Source: Sphingomonadales bacterium UBA1936 | GTDB taxonomy: Bacteria > Pseudomonadota > Alphaproteobacteria > Sphingomonadales > Sphingomonadaceae | Assembly (NCBI GenBank): GCA_002336985.1 | Contig: DDFE01000197.1 | Coordinates: 62,001 to 126,000, forward strand | Direction: 5' to 3' | Length of the DNA stretch: 64,000 nt | Shown: positions 1 to 8,188 of the stretch, piece by piece | Layout: each line of letters opens with the position of its first letter | Numbering within the stretch: position 1 is the stretch's first letter | Made by a program: the position numbers and the translations under genes | The notes under the pieces: generated by a model | Databases searched by the model: none | Told to the model about the DNA's origin: nothing | The model's input: only the letters and a program-made list of their open reading frames with translations

Positions 1-197
1 CAGCGGATGCTTCGGCGGTCCGCAAGCGTGAAGGCAAACAAGAAAATGAGGCCGAGGGCGGCGAGGCCCGCGCTACCACGACCGGCAATGTGAACATAGG
101 GCTCCGCGAGCGGACGAGCGAAACGACCCATTCCGACCGCGACGGCGAACATGACCAGGCTTGCCAGCCACAGACTCTGAACGACCCGCTTTTCCAT
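1..197 (-). CDS. Partial small membrane protein (truncated by window start)
   Basis: An open frame runs on the minus strand from an ATG at 197 off the left edge, giving at least 65 residues. It begins MEKRVVQSLWLASLVMF and shows two hydrophobic stretches (about residues 8-22 and 44-58) separated by a short polar loop with a Gly-Arg-Gly turn, so an integral membrane protein with two or more segments is likely. I do not recognise the family. It is transcribed away from the LOV kinase, and the 300-base gap between them would hold both promoters. The C-terminus is missing, so neither size nor function can be settled here. Confidence 0.5.
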   Translation of the reverse strand, partial: MEKRVVQSLWLASLVMFAVAVGMGRFARPLAEPYVHIAGRGSAGLAALGLIFLFAFTLADRRSIR

Positions 198-500
198 GTA
201 TCGCCATCCGGTGTGCTGCGCGTGTAATACACGCCGACATGGCCTTGATCAACATGCGAACGCTGCAGGCGCCGCCTGCTGCAACTGGCCGGAATGGGCT
301 TGCAAGCTACCGGTCAGCCACATGCCACGATGCTCGTCAAAATTCGACCTCACTCATAAGCCGATCGCGGCTGACTGCATTGCCTCCGTTTCCCGATCTA
401 ACTAGCGGCAAGCATCTTAAAGCATAGGGACGATGAAACCAGTTGAGGCCAATCGCGTTAGACCGGCAGCGACGTTTCGACGCGCTTGCCGGAGGAAAGT
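198..500. other. Divergent intergenic region
   Basis: This stretch separates the minus-strand membrane protein from the plus-strand LOV kinase. Open frames here are short, overlap on both strands and have no family resemblance. The only clear element is the Shine-Dalgarno GGAGGAA at 491-497 that serves the kinase. I see no convincing operator. Confidence 0.5.
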
Positions 501-1604
501 TTGAAGCAGCGCGACGACTGGCACCTGACGGATGCACTCGATTATGAACATGGAAGGGGCGATCCGTTCGCCGCAGCGGTACGCGCTACGCGCATGCCCA
601 TGGTCATTACCGATCCTGCGCAAGCCGACAATCCGATCGTCTTCTGCAACGTCGCCTTCCAGACGTTGACCGGATACGACCGCGAAGAAATTGTCGGTAG
701 GAATTGCCGGTTTCTGCAGGGTCCGGAAACCGATATGGCGGCGGTGGCGAAAGTTCGCGAGGCGATCGAAGGCGGTCACGACGTAGACGTTGATTTGCTC
801 AATTACCGGAAAGACGGCTCGACGTTCTGGAACGCGCTCTACATGTCGCCCGTCAAAGATATGGACGGCACGATACGCTTCTTCTTTGCGTCCCAGCTGG
901 ATGTGACGGACCGGATCGAGGCGCAGACTGTCATTGCCAACCAGAAGCAGCTGGTCGAGCGAGAAGTCGAGCGTCGCACGGCAGACTTGCGGGCTGCGCT
1001 CGATGCGAAGACCCTGCTGCTTCACGAGGTCGACCACCGGGTCAAAAACAACCTCACGATGATTGGTTCGTTGCTTCGACTCCAGGTACGCACCATCGAC
1101 GATCCGGCGATTGCGTCCAAACTCGATTCAATGCTCGAGCGAGTCGACGCACTCGCCGTGGTTCATCGCCAGCTCTACCAGTCCTCCGACCTCGAAAAAT
1201 TCGATATGGGCAGCTTTGCACGCAGCCTCGTGTCCGATGTTGTTGGATCGAGTGGCCGGACCGACATCGCGCTGGATACCGATGCATGCTCGCTTTTCGT
1301 CGACGCCGCTAACGCGTCGGCGCTCGGCCTGATCCTGAATGAAATTCTGACGAACGCGGTGAAGCATGGTTTCGCCGACGGACGCCCCGGCAAACTCAGT
1401 CTCACGGTCCGGAATGGCAACGGCAGCGGGATGATCAGGATCTGCGACGACGGACCCGGGATGCCGTCTGCCAGGCGTACCAAGAGCATCGGCACATCGC
1501 TCATTACGCGATTGGCGCGTCAGGCGCAGGCGGAAGCCACTTGGAGCGACAACCGGCCGGGCACCTGCGTGACGATCACTTTCCCCAACAACGAGAAGCA
1601 ATAA
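501..1604 (+). CDS. LOV-domain sensor histidine kinase (HWE/HisKA_2 type)
   Basis: Blue-light sensing kinase of 367 residues if translated from the TTG at 501. An in-frame TTG also lies at 486, but GGAGGAA at 491-497 is correctly spaced only for 501. An N-terminal LOV/PAS domain (about residues 25-130) carries the GRNCRFLQG motif, with the flavin-adduct cysteine at about residue 69. A short coiled linker (about 130-165) leads to a HisKA_2-type dimerisation box HEVDHRVKNNL (phospho-acceptor His about 179) and an HWE/HATPase domain with NEILTNAVKHG and DDGPGMP. There is no membrane segment, so it should be cytoplasmic. Its stop directly abuts the ATG of the receiver gene, which makes that protein the obvious phosphate acceptor. 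LOV-HWE kinases in alphaproteobacteria often feed the general stress response; a link to the EcfG-type promoters in this window is inference. Confidence 0.93.
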   Translation: MKQRDDWHLTDALDYEHGRGDPFAAAVRATRMPMVITDPAQADNPIVFCNVAFQTLTGYDREEIVGRNCRFLQGPETDMAAVAKVREAIEGGHDVDVDLLNYRKDGSTFWNALYMSPVKDMDGTIRFFFASQLDVTDRIEAQTVIANQKQLVEREVERRTADLRAALDAKTLLLHEVDHRVKNNLTMIGSLLRLQVRTIDDPAIASKLDSMLERVDALAVVHRQLYQSSDLEKFDMGSFARSLVSDVVGSSGRTDIALDTDACSLFVDAANASALGLILNEILTNAVKHGFADGRPGKLSLTVRNGNGSGMIRICDDGPGMPSARRTKSIGTSLITRLARQAQAEATWSDNRPGTCVTITFPNNEKQ

Positions 1605-2057
1605 ATGGCCGACGTGATGGACGTTCTGATCGTCGAGGACGAGATGCTTCTCGCCATGGATATCGAGGCCATGGTCGAGGATAGCGGGCACCGCGTCCTC
1701 GCTGAGGCGGCCAGTCTGCAAGACGTCGAAGCTCTTCCAAGCGATTTGAACCCCCAACTGGCGCTGGTCGACATACACTTGGCGCATAATTCTAATGGTC
1801 TTGATGTCTGCCAGTACATCCAGGAGCACTGGCCAGAGTCGCTGATCATCTTTGTGACGGCCAACGTGTCGAAGATTCCCAATGACTTCTCGGGTGCGCA
1901 CGGCGTTATCGCAAAACCATTCTCCCATGCGGGCGTCGTCAACGCGATCAAATACCTCGCCAACGGCGTTTTCGATCCGCCGCCGAGCGTGCCGCGGCCC
2001 GAGAGCCTTACAGCGTCGCAACATCTTGAACGTCGTTGGGCCAATCCATCAGGTTGA
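1605..2057 (+). CDS. Single-domain response regulator
   Basis: A 150-residue receiver protein starting at the base after the kinase stop codon, so the two are co-transcribed and probably translationally coupled. The CheY-like fold is visible: the acidic pair in VLIVEDEMLL near residue 10, the phospho-acceptor aspartate in LALVDIHLA (about residue 50), the Thr of FVTAN and the conserved Lys of AKPF. No output domain follows; the C-terminal 30 residues are polar and proline-rich. It most likely accepts phosphate from the LOV kinase and acts by protein contact or as a phosphate shuttle. Confidence 0.92.
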   Translation: MADVMDVLIVEDEMLLAMDIEAMVEDSGHRVLAEAASLQDVEALPSDLNPQLALVDIHLAHNSNGLDVCQYIQEHWPESLIIFVTANVSKIPNDFSGAHGVIAKPFSHAGVVNAIKYLANGVFDPPPSVPRPESLTASQHLERRWANPSG

Positions 2058-2365
2058 TGGACAGTCTGTCGGCTTTCGGCAGCAGCATTTACTGAGCCGC
2101 CTTGCACGCCACTGCGGTTCGACGGCTGCGTCCGAATCCCGCGAGAGTCGTCTATCACTTCATCGGATCACTGTGCCGCAAATGTCGAGCCTGGATGAAC
2201 TTCGCGGCCAGCTTCCCGAGCTCAGCCCGATAACTGACTATCGGCTCAAGGGCTAACGTGAGCCAGTGCCGAGACAAGACCGGTAAAGACGGCAGCCGGG
2301 ACGCCACGAGATTAATCAGCCCGTTCGGTCAATTCATCGCAAGCTCACCCGGTTAGCCGACCGCG
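2058..2365. other. Intergenic region after LOV operon
   Basis: About 300 bases with no gene I can support. Open frames here only extend the receiver region or are shadows on the other strand. I see no strong terminator hairpin or operator. Confidence 0.45.
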
Positions 2366-2575
2366 ATGTCCATCTATCTTCTTGCCCTGACCGCTGCTCC
2401 GGCGGTCGCTGAACTGCCGAACGAGGACGAAATCGTTGTGACCGCCTAGCGTTTGCGGAAAGTGCGGCTCTCATTTCATATGAAAAACGGCAAGCCCAAA
2501 GCCTGCAAGGTCACAACGCCCAGTTCGCCGATTGTCGAAATAATCGTCTGTAAGGCGGCGACACGGTACAGCAGC
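2366..2575 (+). pseudogene. TonB-box microprotein interrupted by an in-frame TAG
   Basis: An ATG at 2366 opens a frame with a signal-peptide-like start (MSIYLLALTAAPAVA) and an acidic linker leading to DEIVVTA, the motif seen at the mature N-terminus of sphingomonad TonB receptors and of a family of short secreted proteins. A TAG at 2447-2449 follows directly. The same frame continues without another stop into RLRKVRLSFHMKNGKPKACKV and then IIVCKAA, matching the usual body of that small-protein family with its two cysteines. The simplest reading is a CAG-to-TAG nonsense change in a protein of about 70-100 residues. Past about 2575 the frame overlaps the convergent minus-strand gene and homology becomes unclear, so the original end is uncertain. 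Confidence 0.6.
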
Positions 2576-3390
2576 TTCACCCCCCGACACCATTTGTCGA
2601 GCGCGGAGCGGTACGCCGCTTCCGCCCTGTCTAACGTCGCTTCAAGCCGCGCCTTGGTCTTGGCCTGCCGCGCTTCGAGCGCGCGGCGTTCCTGCTCGAG
2701 CGTGCGCTCGCGCACCATTATAGCTTCGACCGCGGCGCGATGCTCTTGCCGGGCCTTGTCAAGTGCCGCTTCGGCCGTGTCGATCCGGTCGAGCGACGGG
2801 CACGGCCTCACTCTCGGTTTCGGCACAGGCGGTGCGGGCATGGCGGCCTTCGGCCGGACCGGCTTCCGTCCATGCGACCCGCGAGCGGATTCAGATTCGG
2901 GCGCGGACGCCGGCGATGCCTTGCCGCGCGCCTGCGCAACCTTGCCCGTCGCTGTCTTGCCATAGAGTCCGTGACCGCTTGCGGACGCTCGTGCCTTCAC
3001 GGGGCTACGGGTGCCATCACGCACAGTGTGTTCTGCATCATAATTGGCTCCAGCTGCGGCTCCTGCTTTCGGTCCAGCTTCACCTCCGTCGCCGTCCCCT
3101 TCGCCGTCTCCGTCGCCCTTTTCCCTCTTGCTGCCGCGCCGATCAGGAGGATCGGATGGCAGGGCCGCATAATGGTCATCGGCCGTTCCGCGCGCGACCT
3201 TGAAGATTTTGCCCGGCGTTTCGAGGGGCGCCCTGGTCAGCGCTTCGTTGCTGACCAGCTCGGCCATGCCGAGCCCGAACAAATTCGTGTTGCTGCCCCA
3301 GGCTTCAAGCGCGGCCTTCTGACTCGGCGCCGCGACATAGGCGTCATGGAACCCGGCCGCCGTGCGAAACACCTTGAGCTTACGCGCCAT
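2476..3390 (-). CDS. Phasin-like coiled-coil protein with long disordered middle
   Basis: 304-residue hypothetical protein. The N-terminal 90 residues (MARKLKVFRTAAGFHDAYVAAPS, then ALEAWGS) match a small family that I recall as common in sphingomonads but of unknown role. The middle (about 90-195) is Gly/Ala/Pro/Lys-rich and probably disordered. A Glu/Arg/Ala-rich coiled coil follows (about 200-270). Family members usually end at about the coiled coil; here a hydrophobic tail LQTIISTIGELGVVTLQALG continues to the stop and lies antisense to the broken TonB-box microprotein, so it may be read-through. It is 10 bases downstream of the HHH gene and almost certainly in its operon. Confidence 0.8.
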   Translation of the reverse strand: MARKLKVFRTAAGFHDAYVAAPSQKAALEAWGSNTNLFGLGMAELVSNEALTRAPLETPGKIFKVARGTADDHYAALPSDPPDRRGSKREKGDGDGEGDGDGGEAGPKAGAAAGANYDAEHTVRDGTRSPVKARASASGHGLYGKTATGKVAQARGKASPASAPESESARGSHGRKPVRPKAAMPAPPVPKPRVRPCPSLDRIDTAEAALDKARQEHRAAVEAIMVRERTLEQERRALEARQAKTKARLEATLDRAEAAYRSALDKWCRGVKLLYRVAALQTIISTIGELGVVTLQALGLPFFI

Positions 3391-3400
3391 CGGACGTCCG

Positions 3401-3595
3401 TCAAACCGTTAGCTGCGCCCGGGTCGCGTCGTCGACCTTGCCCGCGAGACCAGGCACCTCGTCGAGCTGCCGCAAATTGTCGAAACGGCCGCGCTCCTCG
3501 CGATAGCGCGCGATCTCGAATCCATGACCGGCCAGCCCCTCGACCGCGTCGAGCTCGTCCGCGCTCGCCGTGTTCACATTTACAGTGTTCGCCAA
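3401..3595 (-). CDS. Stand-alone helix-hairpin-helix (ComEA-like) protein
   Basis: 64-residue protein beginning VNVNTASADELDAVEGL, the signature of ComEA-type helix-hairpin-helix domains, followed by a second half-motif (DEVPGLAGKVDDA). Such domains bind DNA backbones non-specifically or mediate protein contact. There is no signal peptide or membrane anchor, unlike competence ComEA. The start is TTG at 3595, chosen because AGGAGG lies 5 bases upstream on the minus strand. It heads a two-gene unit with the phasin-like protein. Confidence 0.82.
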   Translation of the reverse strand: MANTVNVNTASADELDAVEGLAGHGFEIARYREERGRFDNLRQLDEVPGLAGKVDDATRAQLTV

Positions 3596-4086
3596 TGGCT
3601 CCTCCTAAGGTGCAATGTCGTCGTACAGGTCGTGCAACTCCCTTGCGCTGCCTGCGATCCCTGCCGCACCCGAATCGAAACCAGAAGCTCATCGGTTGCC
3701 GACGCGCTCGCCGCGTGAAAATCGCAGATCTCACCGCGCCGATGTGGTCGTCACTAGAGCGGGAATTAAGGCGAACCACAATGAACCGTTGCCGTGCGGC
3801 ATTACCGACGATTCATTGGCCGGAATGATATGCGGTCCGCGCACTACAAAGCCCTGGCTCGACCGAGGATGCATGTGGCTTCGCCGCGCGTTCCGGCACC
3901 CGGCAACCCCGCCAACCCAGCACCCCGACGTCAAGCAGTCCGGCAGTCCGGCAGTCCGGCAGTCCGCCGATCCACGAAGCCTTCTGCAAGGAGGATGACA
4001 AAATATTGCCGGCTTGCGCGATCACGCGGAACACTTGGGTGCGGGGATCGGTTTGCGCAGCCGAACCTTTCCCCAACAACGGCCAG
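3596..4086. other. Intergenic region before ClpP-like gene
   Basis: Divergent spacer between the HHH gene and the ClpP-like gene. The only notable structures are the tandem octamer at 3935-3966 and an AAGGAGG at 3988-3994 that is not ideally placed for any clear start. No gene is supported here. Confidence 0.4.
3935..3966. repeat. Four tandem copies of an 8-bp unit (GCAGTCCG)
   Basis: Four perfect head-to-tail copies of GCAGTCCG occupy 3935-3966 in the non-coding spacer about 120 bases before the ClpP-like gene. Such direct repeats expand and contract by slippage. No function is evident. Confidence 0.85.
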
Positions 4087-4902
4087 ATGATCATGACCCT
4101 CGACGCTTCGACCGCTCCTGTCGCCATCAACAGCTCCGCGCGCCCCTGCCCCCCGTCGGATGCCGCGGGCCCGGACACAAGCGCCGCCGCGGAAGAATCC
4201 ATGCCGACGACCGCTGACGGCAAGACCCAGGCTGTGCCAGACGCAACAAACGGCACCGTCGATGCGCCACCAACGCCGCGCCCATCGGCCCCGGCGCCGA
4301 CATCGGAAAATTCCAACCCGATCGCGCCTGCCGGCGATGTCGCGGCGCTCGCCCCCGAGTGTTTTCGCGACCCGGCGGTGCGGCTCTCGGGGACGGTCGA
4401 TTACTTCATGTACGAGAATTTCCGCGCGCAGCTCGCCTCAGCGCCCTCCGAGGGCCTGATCGTCATCGAGCTTTCGACGCTCGGCGGCGATCCCGAAGTC
4501 GCGCGCATGATGGGCGAGGACATCCGCTACCACACCGAGGTCGATCCGAAGCGGCGCTTCGTCTTCCTCGGCAAGGCCGCGATCTATTCAGCGGGCACGA
4601 CGTTCATGAGTTTCTTCGCGCGGGAGAACCGGTATCTCACGCGCGGGACGCGCCTCATGATCCATGAGCGCAAGCTCACCAAGACGCTGGAGATCAGCGG
4701 TCCGCTCACGACCTGCATCGCCAATGTGAAGGCGACGCTACACGAAATCGAAAGCTCGATCGAGATCCAGAATGAGGGCTTCGCCAACCTAATCGTCGGC
4801 TCGCGGGTTACGATGGACGAAGTGTTGAAGAAGGCACCATCGAACTGGTATCTCGAGGCCCAGGAAGCCCAGTCGCTCGGCCTGATCGAAGGCATTCTGT
4901 AA
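4087..4902 (+). CDS. ClpP/SDH-type serine protease-like protein
   Basis: ClpP/crotonase-fold protein of 271 residues from the ATG at 4087. A TTG at 4006 is also open and an AAGGAGG lies at 3988-3994, but the intervening translation looks non-coding, so the start is uncertain. About the first 95 residues are Pro/Ala/Ser-rich and probably disordered. The folded part has GTVDYFMYENFRAQL, an oxyanion-type LGGDPEVA, a nucleophile region IYSAGTTFM and MIHER supplying the likely histidine. This resembles the SDH/ClpP-like group rather than housekeeping ClpP. No chaperone or membrane partner is adjacent and no signal peptide is evident. The substrate is unknown. Confidence 0.78.
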   Translation: MIMTLDASTAPVAINSSARPCPPSDAAGPDTSAAAEESMPTTADGKTQAVPDATNGTVDAPPTPRPSAPAPTSENSNPIAPAGDVAALAPECFRDPAVRLSGTVDYFMYENFRAQLASAPSEGLIVIELSTLGGDPEVARMMGEDIRYHTEVDPKRRFVFLGKAAIYSAGTTFMSFFARENRYLTRGTRLMIHERKLTKTLEISGPLTTCIANVKATLHEIESSIEIQNEGFANLIVGSRVTMDEVLKKAPSNWYLEAQEAQSLGLIEGIL

Positions 4903-5126
4903 CCGGAGCGCTGCTCACGCCGCACTGACGAGTGGTGGCCAAGGTTCTTTGGTCGCCACCGGCGGCTCACCGGTGATCAATGGTTTGCAGTCAGCCGCTT
5001 GCGGTCCGCGAGCAGCGATTTGCGGTCAGCGGTCGGCACTTACAGTCAGCGGTCGCTGGTCGGCGCTTGGCCATCGGAGGGGGGTCGCCAGCCGAGCGAG
5101 CCGTTGGCTGGACCTGACCGACCGTG

Positions 5127-5672
5127 TCAGCTGTCGCGTTGTTCCAGCGCCGTCAGGATCGCACGGTTGAACGCCGGGATGTCGGCGGGCTTGCGGCTGG
5201 TAATGAGATTACCGTCGACAACAACCTCGGCATCCTCGACCTCGGCCCCCGCATTGCGCAGGTCGGTACGGATCGACGGCCATGAGGTCACCTTGCGCCC
5301 GTCCAAGACATCGGCCTCGGCGAGCAGCCAAGGGCCGTGGCAGATCGCCGCGACCGGTTTATTGTCGGCGAAGAAGGCCTGCACGATCCTGATCGCATCG
5401 GCCTCCATTCGGAGCGTGTCAGGATTGGCGACGCCGCCCGGCAGCACGAGCATGTCATAGTCTGCGGGCTGTACGTCGCCCAGGACCATGTCGGGCTCGA
5501 TCGTGTCGCCCTTCACATCGTGCTTCATGCCCTGGATCGCTTCGAGACCGATCGATGCGATGGTCACCTCCGCCCCGTCGTCGAGGATCGCCTTGCGCGG
5601 TTCGAACAGCTCGGACTGCTCGAAGCCGTCGGTTGCAAGGATAAGGACTTTGGCGGGGGAATTGTCAGTCAT
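5127..5672 (-). CDS. pfpI: DJ-1/PfpI family protein (protease I-like)
   Basis: 181 residues, full length for the PfpI/YhbO branch of the DJ-1 superfamily. Cytoplasmic proteins of this group are linked to stress resistance and proposed to act as deglycases or proteases. The nucleophile elbow AICHGPW places the catalytic Cys at residue 111 with His at 112; the N-terminal ILATDGFEQSEL supplies the conserved Glu, and LVLPGG is the usual glycine turn. It stands alone, facing the DUF1622 gene. A GGAAC-N16-TGTT sequence just upstream (minus strand, 5722-5698) suggests general-stress control. Confidence 0.93.
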   Translation of the reverse strand: MTDNSPAKVLILATDGFEQSELFEPRKAILDDGAEVTIASIGLEAIQGMKHDVKGDTIEPDMVLGDVQPADYDMLVLPGGVANPDTLRMEADAIRIVQAFFADNKPVAAICHGPWLLAEADVLDGRKVTSWPSIRTDLRNAGAEVEDAEVVVDGNLITSRKPADIPAFNRAILTALEQRDS

Positions 5673-5697
5673 GGCATCGCTCCGGTTGAGCGATCAG

Positions 5698-5722
5698 AAC
5701 AGTCCGGGGCCACGACTGTTCC
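5698..5722 (-). promoter_or_regulatory. Candidate EcfG (general stress) promoter for pfpI
   Basis: On the minus strand GGAAC (5722-5718) is followed after 16 bases by TGTT (5701-5698), one mismatch from the alphaproteobacterial EcfG consensus GGAAC-N16/17-CGTT. It ends 26 bases before the pfpI ATG, a sensible leader length. No experimental support is available. Confidence 0.5.
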
Positions 5723-5764
5723 GGTCATCGTGATGACAGGCCGTCGATCCTGTAAGACGCCACA

Positions 5765-6154
5765 ATGATCGAACAGGCCCATGCCCTTGTGGATATGCTC
5801 GCCAAGCTGCTCGAGCTCGCGGGTGCGGCGATCATCCTGTGCGGAGCGGCACTCGCATCGGCCCGCTTCGTCATCGACGGCCGGGCGACGAACTGGAATG
5901 ATGCCTATGACCGCTATCGCGCCGGGCTCGGCCGCGCCATCCTGCTCGGGCTCGAACTGCTGGTCGGTGCGGACATCATCTCGACGATCACCGCGCCGCT
6001 GACGTTCCAGAGCGTCGGGCTGCTCGCCGCGATCATCGCCATCCGGACATTCCTGAGCTTTTCGCTCGAAACGGAGATCGAAGGCTGCTGGCCGTGGCAG
6101 CGCGCGAGCCGGTCGCGGTCGAAGTCCGACCGCAAAGGCCGTCAGGAGAGCTGA
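5765..6154 (+). CDS. DUF1622 membrane protein
   Basis: 129-residue protein with three hydrophobic segments (about 14-36, 57-78 and 82-98), matching the DUF1622 family of small inner-membrane proteins of unknown function. The loop between segments one and two holds the polar NWNDAYDRYRAGLGRAILLG typical of the family. The last 25 residues are Arg/Ser/Lys-rich and probably cytoplasmic. It is divergent from pfpI with a 90-base spacer. Confidence 0.85.
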   Translation: MIEQAHALVDMLAKLLELAGAAIILCGAALASARFVIDGRATNWNDAYDRYRAGLGRAILLGLELLVGADIISTITAPLTFQSVGLLAAIIAIRTFLSFSLETEIEGCWPWQRASRSRSKSDRKGRQES

Positions 6155-6331
6155 ACCGACCGCGCCACGCGGCAATTCGGTCGCCGCATCTCCTGTCCGA
6201 TCGCCGTGTGGCGCGACACAACGCGCTACGAGGCGGCGGCACGGCGGACCCATGCCGGCAACAGGACGCTACGCAAGACGACACGTCACGAGGCGATATT
6301 ACACGAGACTCCACGATATGGTCTGGTCCGG

Positions 6332-6387
6332 TGCGATGCGATGCGATGCGATGCGATGCGATGCGATGCGATGCGATGCGATGCGAT
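6332..6387. repeat. Pentanucleotide microsatellite (TGCGA, 11 copies)
   Basis: Eleven perfect copies of TGCGA run from 6332 to 6386 with one extra base, about 190 bases before the M48 protease start. A 5-bp unit is not a multiple of three, so slippage would shift any frame crossing it. A plus-strand frame from 6252 does read through it into the protease, but the protein upstream of 6579 looks non-coding, so an effect on promoter spacing is more plausible than a translational switch. Confidence 0.95.
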
Positions 6388-6578
6388 CGCCGGTACGGCG
6401 TCGCCGAGCCAGATATACCCGCAGAATTAACCCGCCTTGCCGCGTGCCGACAGCCGACTATTTTCGACGGAGCGCGTGTGAACCTTGCGGCAGGCCAGCG
6501 TGTTGTGATCGTCGGCCGCATGGCGCCGGAGACCAATTGCAGGATGCGAGACGGATGGTGAGAGGACGTAGATCGATC

Positions 6579-8027
6579 GTGACGAAGAAGACCATGCGCC
6601 TCCGGCTGGCCGCCGCGACCGCACTGATGCTGGTGCCGCCGGCCGCCCAGGCGCAGGGCGTCCAGACCATCTCGCGGTCGGACCGGGCGCAGGGTGCCGA
6701 GGCCAATCCCCAACTGCTCGCCGAGTTCGGCGGGCGCTACGCCGGGCCGCAGGCCGCCTATGTCGAACGCGTCGGCAAGCGTGTCGCGGTGGAATCCGGA
6801 CTTTCGAACGCGCAGGGCGACTTCACCGTCCAGCTGCTCAACTCTCCGGTCGAGAATGCATTCGCGATCGCCGGCGGCTATGTCTATGTCACCCGGCAGC
6901 TGCTCGCGCTCATGAACAGTGAGGACGAACTTGCCTTCGTGCTGGGGCATGAGGTTGGCCATGTCGCCGCACGCCACTCGGCCAGCCGCCAGCGCACATC
7001 GGCGGTCGGCGGCCTGCTCGCGGGCGTGATCGGCGCGGTCGCGGGCGATTCCGGGCTCGGCCAGTTGATCGGCTCGGGCGCACGCCAGGCGACCCAGCTC
7101 TATTCGTTGAAGTTCGGGCGCGACCAGGAATATCAGGCCGACACCCTCGGCATCCGCTATGTCGCGGGAGCGGGCTATAACCCGGGGGCCGCCCCGCTCA
7201 TCCTCGCAAAGCTTGGCGCAAGCACCGATCTCGAGACCCGTGCTGCCGGACGCGGCGGCACAAGCGTCCCGACCTGGCTGAGCACCCATCCGTCGAGCGC
7301 GGCGCGGGTCGCGCAGGCGCGCGCCCTCGCGCAGCAGACCGGGCGCGGCACGGCCGCGCCCGTACAGGACATTGCGTTTCTGAAGATGCTCGACGGGCTG
7401 CGCTATGGCGACGATCCTGCGCAAGGCGTGATCGATGGCCAGACGTTTCGCCAGCCGGCGATGCGCATCAAGTTCACCGCCCCCAGCGGCTATACGATCA
7501 CCAACGCGACGCAGGCGGTGACGGTGCAGGGTCCGAACGGACAGGCCCAGCTGATGGCGGCGGCCGAGGGCCAGAGCCCGGTGCAAGCGGTCGCGCGGCG
7601 CTTCGAGGCGCTCGGCGGCCAGATCGCAGCCGAACAGCTCCGCGAGACCAGCATCGGCGGTCGCCGTGCGGCGACCGCGACGGTCGCGGCGGCCGTCAAC
7701 AACCAGGGGGTCGACGCGACCGTGGTCGCCATCGCATTCCCGTCGGCAACCTATGTCTGGACGATCGTGACGCCTTCGGGCGCCGAGACCACAGTGTTCG
7801 ACAGGATGCTCGGGAGCTTCACCTCCATGACGGCGCCCGAGGCCGATGCGGTGCGCGGCCGCCGCATCCAGATCTACACCGTGCGTCCCGGCGACACGAT
7901 TGACTCACTCGCCCGCAAAATGGCCTATCGCGATTTCCAAGCGGACCGTTTCATGACGCTCAATGGCCTGCCGTCATCCGCTGCGCTCCGGGCCGGAATG
8001 CTCGTGAAACTGGTCGTCACCGGTTAG
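6579..8027 (+). CDS. Periplasmic M48 family zinc metalloprotease with C-terminal LysM-like domain
   Basis: About 482 residues from the GTG at 6579 (ATG at 6594 is an alternative five codons later). A signal peptide ends near PPAAQAQG. The M48 domain (about 30-250) has the zinc motif HEVGH (about residues 124-128) and the downstream glutamate region RDQEYQADTLGIRY, plus THPSS, all as in BepA/LoiP-type Zn proteases that act on outer-membrane or periplasmic proteins. The central part (about 280-420) is a family extension. The last 55 residues (IQIYTVRPGDTIDSLARKM) resemble a LysM peptidoglycan-binding module. It is monocistronic, and the pentanucleotide tract lies in its upstream region. The start is the least certain point. 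Confidence 0.9.
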   Translation: MTKKTMRLRLAAATALMLVPPAAQAQGVQTISRSDRAQGAEANPQLLAEFGGRYAGPQAAYVERVGKRVAVESGLSNAQGDFTVQLLNSPVENAFAIAGGYVYVTRQLLALMNSEDELAFVLGHEVGHVAARHSASRQRTSAVGGLLAGVIGAVAGDSGLGQLIGSGARQATQLYSLKFGRDQEYQADTLGIRYVAGAGYNPGAAPLILAKLGASTDLETRAAGRGGTSVPTWLSTHPSSAARVAQARALAQQTGRGTAAPVQDIAFLKMLDGLRYGDDPAQGVIDGQTFRQPAMRIKFTAPSGYTITNATQAVTVQGPNGQAQLMAAAEGQSPVQAVARRFEALGGQIAAEQLRETSIGGRRAATATVAAAVNNQGVDATVVAIAFPSATYVWTIVTPSGAETTVFDRMLGSFTSMTAPEADAVRGRRIQIYTVRPGDTIDSLARKMAYRDFQADRFMTLNGLPSSAALRAGMLVKLVVTG

Positions 8028-8188
8028 GCCGACGGGCAGGCAGTCCCGCCGCCACGCTCGGACCCAAGCGCCGCAAGACACCGCCTTTACGCGCGTGGAG
8101 CGATACTGCGTTTGCGGCGTTTGGACGGCCACACCGTCACCGCGCAATGCGCGCGGACTAGGCGCGGATATTCGGGAGGTCGCACGAG

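Noticed and set aside
3935..3966. Tandem octamers as a CRISPR array
   Set aside because: Units are 8 bp with no spacers and no cas genes in the window.
6252..6578. N-terminal extension of the M48 protease through the pentanucleotide tract
   Set aside because: It would put MRCDA-type repeats before a signal peptide; the leader beginning near 6579 fits an exported protease, so the extension is not coding.
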